A stretch of DNA of 64,000 nucleotides from Alienimonas californiensis (GTDB lineage Bacteria > Planctomycetota > Planctomycetia > Planctomycetales > Planctomycetaceae): NCBI RefSeq assembly GCF_007743815.1, contig NZ_CP036265.1, positions 3,738,823-3,802,822 of the forward strand. Direction: 5' to 3'. Positions 61,401 to 64,000 of the stretch are shown here, piece after piece. Each line of letters opens with the position of its first letter. Position 1 is the stretch's first letter. Under the pieces are notes generated by a model that ran no database searches, was not told the origin of the DNA, and worked only from the letters and a program-made list of their open reading frames with translations. A program made the translations under genes and the position numbers.

Positions 61401-61671
61401 GCTGGTGCGGGAGCTGTTTAAACGGGAGAAACTTGGCACGGCGACCGCCGGCGCCGGCGGGCCGACGCTGGAGGGCCTGCTCGCCAAAAAGCGGGAGAGC
61501 TCGCCCCCCTCACCCGGCCGTCGTACCCCGAGCAGAACGGGTGAATCACGTGGGGTTTCGCAGGCGCCCGCGAAACCGCAAGCGGACGTCGCCCCGCCGA
61601 AGAAACCGGCCCCGCCGGCGAACACCACCGCGGCCCTGCTGGATTTGAAGAAGAAACGCGACCGGTCCTGA
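58492..61671 (+). CDS. VWA-domain membrane protein with amidotransferase-like region
   Basis: 1059 aa from ATG 58492. Helices near 43-60, 73-89 and 105-120; VWA domain from about 130 with MIDAS D136-V-S138-D-S140 and LISDGTETEGR; a beta region (VREGESYEASVVLSS); then a ThuA/glutamine-amidotransferase-like Rossmann region starting VLVVTDPGGDPRDVEDFVAA and including GFLMLGGENSFGAGGYQNTP; a long beta part; a last helix near 943-963 and a Lys/Pro-rich tail. Common neighbour of MoxR in planctomycetes, probably an envelope-stress or complex-assembly module. The tail has hairpin-rich DNA (61507-61577). Confidence 0.88.
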   Translation: MAPPPPRRPTLTAAGRREPAGAGERLWRSLFPAARTPVRWRDGWPLAAFGLIAIGLFVWLELDRRVLFARPTLFGLLLFAPWVWWLAVANRGGLGTTRAEASTFLRLCLLGLCVAALAEPRAVRERDVTSVVFALDVSDSVGRSVESQALELFSGAVAAKPTTDEAGLVVFGRNAAVELPPKKSVAFEGVINSQVDRDATNLEQTLSLSAAMIPEENAGRVVLISDGTETEGRLASELDQLRGRGIKVDVLAVDYAGREEVWLERLDLPRFVREGESYEASVVLSSLGAGAGTLTLTENGEEIAREQVDYAAGKNRFSFPIRLRGPGYYEYAATIKANDTASGEPGDGVEDNNTALNYLYLEGAGKVLVVTDPGGDPRDVEDFVAAAREGEREVTVMDGYAFPRDVLSLMPYDLIVFAGVPADVFDARQLAAVRTAVSDMGVGFLMLGGENSFGAGGYQNTPVEEALPVDLDITRRKVLPKGALVIILHTCEFPQGNTWGKRICKRAIKVLGDQDECGVLVADYVEGEEWLFELTPAARYPELVPKINAAQIGDMPDFAQTMNAGLKALKDSDASAKHMIIISDGDPSPPSPALVKQFADAQIAISTVAVFPHQGDRASLNTMRGIAAGTGGRFYLPDDPNQLPGIFVKEAKTLRRTLIQNNTVQPEVALGHPILKGLGPLPPVRGYVLTTPKEALTEQILRVPSDEQVAPGEYDPILAVRQFGLGRTGAFTADLGPNWGADWVTWDGYGPFVRQLITHLGRVRKQGHLRMSTYTDGSDGVIVVEDFSPQERFLEITTSVAGPRDRTETVSLVQVGPRRYQARVPLWGKGRYQVIGRSATVGGGAAEAPAAAPAPEGPTPMGTIAGANDAIEEEPVGPADDGTEQVAGGFILPYSAEYLRFRSDPIVLKRVAERTGGRELIVDENTPKTLFTEDRQPKRSSRPIFDWLLILVACLIPLDIAVRRVQLDWALVRELFKREKLGTATAGAGGPTLEGLLAKKRESSPPSPGRRTPSRTGESRGVSQAPAKPQADVAPPKKPAPPANTTAALLDLKKKRDRS

Positions 61672-61716
61672 CCCGCCCCCGCGGGCTCCCGGCCTCCTTC
61701 CCCCGACGTTCGACGC

Positions 61717-62787
61717 ATGACCGACCTCCCCCCGCCCGACGCCTCCCTCCCCGCTCCGGACGGGGCGCCGGCGCCCGTCGACCCGGACCGCCTGCGGGCC
61801 GAAGCCGCGGAGTTCCGCACGATCTTCGAGCAGGTCCGCACAGAGGTCGGCCGCGTGATGGTCGGGCAGGTCGGGGTGATCGAAGCCGTGCTGACCGCCC
61901 TGTTCGCCGGCGGCAACGTCCTGCTGGAGGGCGTTCCCGGGCTCGGCAAGACGGAGCTGGTGAAGGCCCTGTCGAAGGTGTTGGACCTCGACTTCAAACG
62001 CATCCAGTTCACCCCGGACCTGATGCCGGCGGACATCGTGGGCACCCAGGTGATGAGCGCCGACGAGCACGGCCAGTACCGCTTCGAATTCCGGCAGGGG
62101 CCGATCTTCACCCAGCTTTTGCTGGCCGACGAGATCAACCGGGCCAGTCCGAAGACGCAGTCGGCCCTGCTGGAAACGATGCAGGAGGGTAGCGTGACCA
62201 CCTCCGGCACGCGGTACGTCCTGGAGCAGCCGTTCTTCGTGATGGCGACCCAGAACCCGCTGGAACAGGAGGGGACCTACCCGCTGCCGGAGGCTCAGCT
62301 GGACCGGTTCCTGTTCAAGGTCAACGTGCCGCTGCCGGACCGGGCGGAGCTGAACGAAATCGTCGGCCGGACGATCCTCAAGCAGCCGATCGACCCGGCC
62401 CAGATCCTCGACAGTGCCGCGATCCTGCGGCATCGGCGGACGCTGAACAACGTGGTCGTCACGGACGCCGTGCGGGACTACGCAGTGCGGCTGGTGCTCT
62501 CCACGCACCCGCAGGCCGTGCTGGCCCAGGGCGAAGCCGGCGAGGCGGTCACCCGGTACGTAAAGGCCGGCGCCAGCCCGCGGGCCGCGCAAAGCCTCAT
62601 CAAGGCCGCCCGGGTCCGGGCCCTGGCGGAGGGGCGCCCGCATGCGGCGTTCGAAGACGTCGCCCACTTCGCCCCGGCTGTGCTCCAGCACCGCGTGTTG
62701 CTGAACTACGACGGTCAGGCCGACGACGTGAGCGTGCCGGACCTCATCGCCGATCTCACGAAAAGCCTGCCGGAGCGGGCGGCGTGA
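61717..62787 (+). CDS. MoxR-type AAA+ ATPase
   Basis: 356 aa from ATG 61717. AAA+ chaperone of the MoxR branch: acidic, Pro-rich N-terminus; Walker A EGVPGLGKT (71-79), Walker B LLLADEIN (134-141), sensor region MATQNPLEQEGTYPLPEAQL, and an arginine-finger/lid domain ending with AALFED-like VAHFAPAVLQHRVLLNYDG. Partner genes VWA, DUF58 and BatA surround it, the usual arrangement, with GTGA overlap to the next gene. Likely inserts cofactors or assembles complexes with VWA proteins. Confidence 0.94.
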   Translation: MTDLPPPDASLPAPDGAPAPVDPDRLRAEAAEFRTIFEQVRTEVGRVMVGQVGVIEAVLTALFAGGNVLLEGVPGLGKTELVKALSKVLDLDFKRIQFTPDLMPADIVGTQVMSADEHGQYRFEFRQGPIFTQLLLADEINRASPKTQSALLETMQEGSVTTSGTRYVLEQPFFVMATQNPLEQEGTYPLPEAQLDRFLFKVNVPLPDRAELNEIVGRTILKQPIDPAQILDSAAILRHRRTLNNVVVTDAVRDYAVRLVLSTHPQAVLAQGEAGEAVTRYVKAGASPRAAQSLIKAARVRALAEGRPHAAFEDVAHFAPAVLQHRVLLNYDGQADDVSVPDLIADLTKSLPERAA

Positions 62788-63686
62788 GCGGTTCGTCGCT
62801 CACCACGCTGCTGCCCAACGACGTACTCGGCCGGTTGGAACGGGTGCGGTTGCAGCCGGTCCGCCGCCTGACGAACCCCTCCCGCGGCGAGCACCTCGCC
62901 GGAAAGGGCGGCAGCAGCACGGAGTTCGCCGACTACCGCGACTACGCCCCCGGCGACGACGTGCGGTTCGTCGACTGGAACATTTTTAGTCGGCTCAACA
63001 AGCCGTATATGAAGCTGTACCGGCACGAGGAGGAGCTGCACGTCTGCCTGATCGTCGACGCCAGCGCCTCTATGAAATATGGGACCGGCGAGACGAAGCT
63101 GATGCGGGCCAGCCGGATCGCGGCGGCGTTCGGGATCTGTGCGTTGACCAGCGTCGAAAAAGTCTCCGCGCACGTCTGCCACGCGGCGGGCACGGAGCCG
63201 GTGCGCATGCCGCCGTCCACGGGCCGCAAGTCGCTGCCGCGGTTGCTGAAGTTCCTCGAAACGGTGCAGCCCGGCGGGGACTACCCGATTGAATCGGCGG
63301 TCGCCGACGTGCTCAAACGGCATCGCGGCCGCGGCATCGCCGTGATCGCCAGCGACTTTCTGACCTTCGGGGACGTCTCCGGCCTGTTCGGGCGGTTGCA
63401 GGCGGCGGGGCTGGAGCCGTGGGCGGTGCAGGTGCTCAGCCCGGAGGAGATCGACCCGGACCTCTCCGGCGATCTGCGGCTGGTCGACTGCGAGAACGGC
63501 GCCGGGCTGGACGTCACCCGGGCCGGCGACCTGCTGGGCTTCTACCACGACCACCGCCTCGCCCTGGAGGACGAACTGGCCGTGCAGTGTCGCCAGCGAG
63601 GCGGCCGGTTCCTGCCGGTCAGCACGACCGAGCCGCTCAAGGACCTGCTGTTCGGCACCCTCCGCCGCCGGGGGTGGCTGCGATGA
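62784..63686 (+). CDS. DUF58 protein (VWA-like, MoxR-associated)
   Basis: 300 aa from GTG 62784, overlapping the MoxR stop. Typical DUF58 core: GEHLAGKGGSSTEFADYRDY, PGDDVRFVDWNIFSRLNKPY, LYRHEEELHVCLIVDASASM with the MIDAS-like D-A-S-A-S, and IAVIASDFLTFGD near the middle. Acts with MoxR by gene context. Stop overlaps the ATG of a mini-ORF (ATGA at 63683-63686). Confidence 0.92.
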   Translation: MSGSSLTTLLPNDVLGRLERVRLQPVRRLTNPSRGEHLAGKGGSSTEFADYRDYAPGDDVRFVDWNIFSRLNKPYMKLYRHEEELHVCLIVDASASMKYGTGETKLMRASRIAAAFGICALTSVEKVSAHVCHAAGTEPVRMPPSTGRKSLPRLLKFLETVQPGGDYPIESAVADVLKRHRGRGIAVIASDFLTFGDVSGLFGRLQAAGLEPWAVQVLSPEEIDPDLSGDLRLVDCENGAGLDVTRAGDLLGFYHDHRLALEDELAVQCRQRGGRFLPVSTTEPLKDLLFGTLRRRGWLR

Positions 63687-63811
63687 GCGACCAACGTGAG
63701 CCCGGAGCGCAAGCTCCGGCCGGCGAGCGAAGCGAGCCGGTCGTTCCGCGACATAAAACCACGCATTGCCGGAGCTTGCGCTCCGGGCTCACCGGGGGGG
63801 CCGCCAGATGA
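63683..63811 (+). CDS. Repeat-derived mini-ORF joining DUF58 and BatA genes
   Basis: 42 aa (MSDQREPGAQAPAGERSEPV and on), ATG overlapping the DUF58 stop and TGA overlapping the next ATG (both ATGA). Almost all of it is encoded by a 93-bp inverted repeat. The sequence is unlike a folded protein (Arg/Ser/Gly/Pro-rich). It could be an accidental frame, kept open because it passes ribosomes from one gene to the next. Confidence 0.4.
   Translation: MSDQREPGAQAPAGERSEPVVPRHKTTHCRSLRSGLTGGAAR
63698..63790. repeat. 93-bp inverted repeat between DUF58 and BatA
   Basis: Arms 63698-63720 (GAGCCCGGAGCGCAAGCTCC then GGC) and 63768-63790 are perfect 23-bp reverse complements; a nested CCGGCGAGCG/CGAGCCGG-like stem lies in the loop. 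The CCGGAG/CTCCGG core resembles family D. Confidence 0.85.
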
Positions 63812-64000
63812 ACGCCCTCTCCTCGATCGGGTTTGCGAACCTCGCCGCCGGGGCGCTGGCGGCGTTGGCGGCGCCGATCATCCTGTTCTACTTCCTCAAA
63901 CTGCGGCGGCCGCGGGCGGAGGTGCCCAGTCTGGCCCTGTGGCGGCGGGTGGTGAACGACAAACGGGTGAACAGCCCGTTCCAGAAGTTCCGCCGCAACC
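63808..64000 (+). CDS. BatA-type membrane protein, N-terminal part (cut by window end)
   Basis: 64 codons visible from ATG 63808. Begins NALSSIGFANLAAGALAALA then APIILFYFLKLRRPRAEVPS, the usual N-terminal double-helix segment of aerotolerance/BatA proteins, followed by a soluble stretch LALWRRVVNDKRVNSPFQKF. Belongs to the preceding MoxR-DUF58 operon. Confidence 0.85.
   Translation, partial: MNALSSIGFANLAAGALAALAAPIILFYFLKLRRPRAEVPSLALWRRVVNDKRVNSPFQKFRRN

Noticed and set aside
61507-61577. Hairpin-rich DNA at the end of the VWA gene (CACCCG/CGGGTG and GGTTTCGC/GCGAAACC stems)
   Set aside because: Could be another in-frame repeat, but there is only one copy here and the arms are short; not claimed as an element.
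1-64000. CRISPR arrays, insertion sequences, prophage genes, rRNA genes, riboswitches
   Set aside because: None found: no regularly spaced direct repeats, transposase or phage motifs, rRNA segments or recognised riboswitch folds.

Overview
The window is a gene-dense, very GC-rich chromosomal segment with no rRNA, phage, transposase or CRISPR array. Gene content points to a member of the Planctomycetota: tandem secreted DUF1080-type (3-keto-disaccharide hydrolase fold) proteins, a TadE-like protein, an EF-hand secreted protein, the VWA / MoxR / DUF58 / BatA cluster, an Nramp-related transporter family with an altered metal-site motif, and many small membrane-anchored coiled-coil proteins. An Alienimonas-like planctomycete is a guess from general resemblance, not something I could test.

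Layout. 1-4.5 kb: two envelope-type proteins, Hsp20, coaD, a thioredoxin-fold protein and a solitary mcsB. 4.7-8.8 kb: trpE overlapping an Nramp-like transporter, TadE-like protein, HIT hydrolase. 8.75-14.4 kb: two paralogous membrane proteins, a MATE exporter and two tandem DUF1080 proteins. 14.5-20.1 kb: maf with a transglutaminase-like protein, a planctomycete-type hypothetical, a DegP-like protease and a TPR protein. 20.2-27.8 kb: an acyl-CoA dehydrogenase-like protein, then on the minus strand the elongation set mreB-mreC-mreD-mrdA joined by GTGA overlaps, and two coiled-coil membrane proteins with a tiny membrane ORF. 28.2-30.7 kb: a STAS-membrane fusion and a GspE/PilB-type ATPase. 30.8-36 kb (minus): a secreted metallopeptidase and its apparently inactive paralogue, and a UvrD-type helicase. 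36-43 kb: a DapA-like protein, mutS (minus), serC, ldhA and a conserved hypothetical. 43-47.4 kb: a STAS/anti-sigma-kinase pair, tRNA-Asn, a second Nramp-like gene and nagB-nagA. 47.5-58.4 kb: a large Hsp70, an EF-hand protein, a coiled-coil membrane protein, and an iron-type ABC importer whose ATPase reads straight into an NHL-propeller lipoprotein. 58.5-64 kb: a VWA membrane protein, MoxR, DUF58 and the start of a BatA-type protein.

The most striking feature is not a gene but a set of dispersed palindromic elements. One family (7 copies, 25-bp arms, 61-68 bp when both arms are present) and another (5 copies, 32-bp palindromes with conserved TAACGC/GCGTTA ends) occur between genes as terminator-like hairpins, but also lie in frame inside conserved genes (penicillin-binding protein 2, Hsp70, ABC ATPase, ABC permease) and at gene ends, where they supply stop codons. 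Other hairpins encode the N-terminus of the Nramp-like protein and a mini-ORF that bridges two translationally coupled genes.

A second genome-level signal is a TANNNT hexamer placed exactly six bases before the start codon of five plus-strand genes, which suggests leaderless transcripts; Shine-Dalgarno sites are otherwise rare here. Coordinates of starts are my choice where several codons were possible, and are explained per gene.
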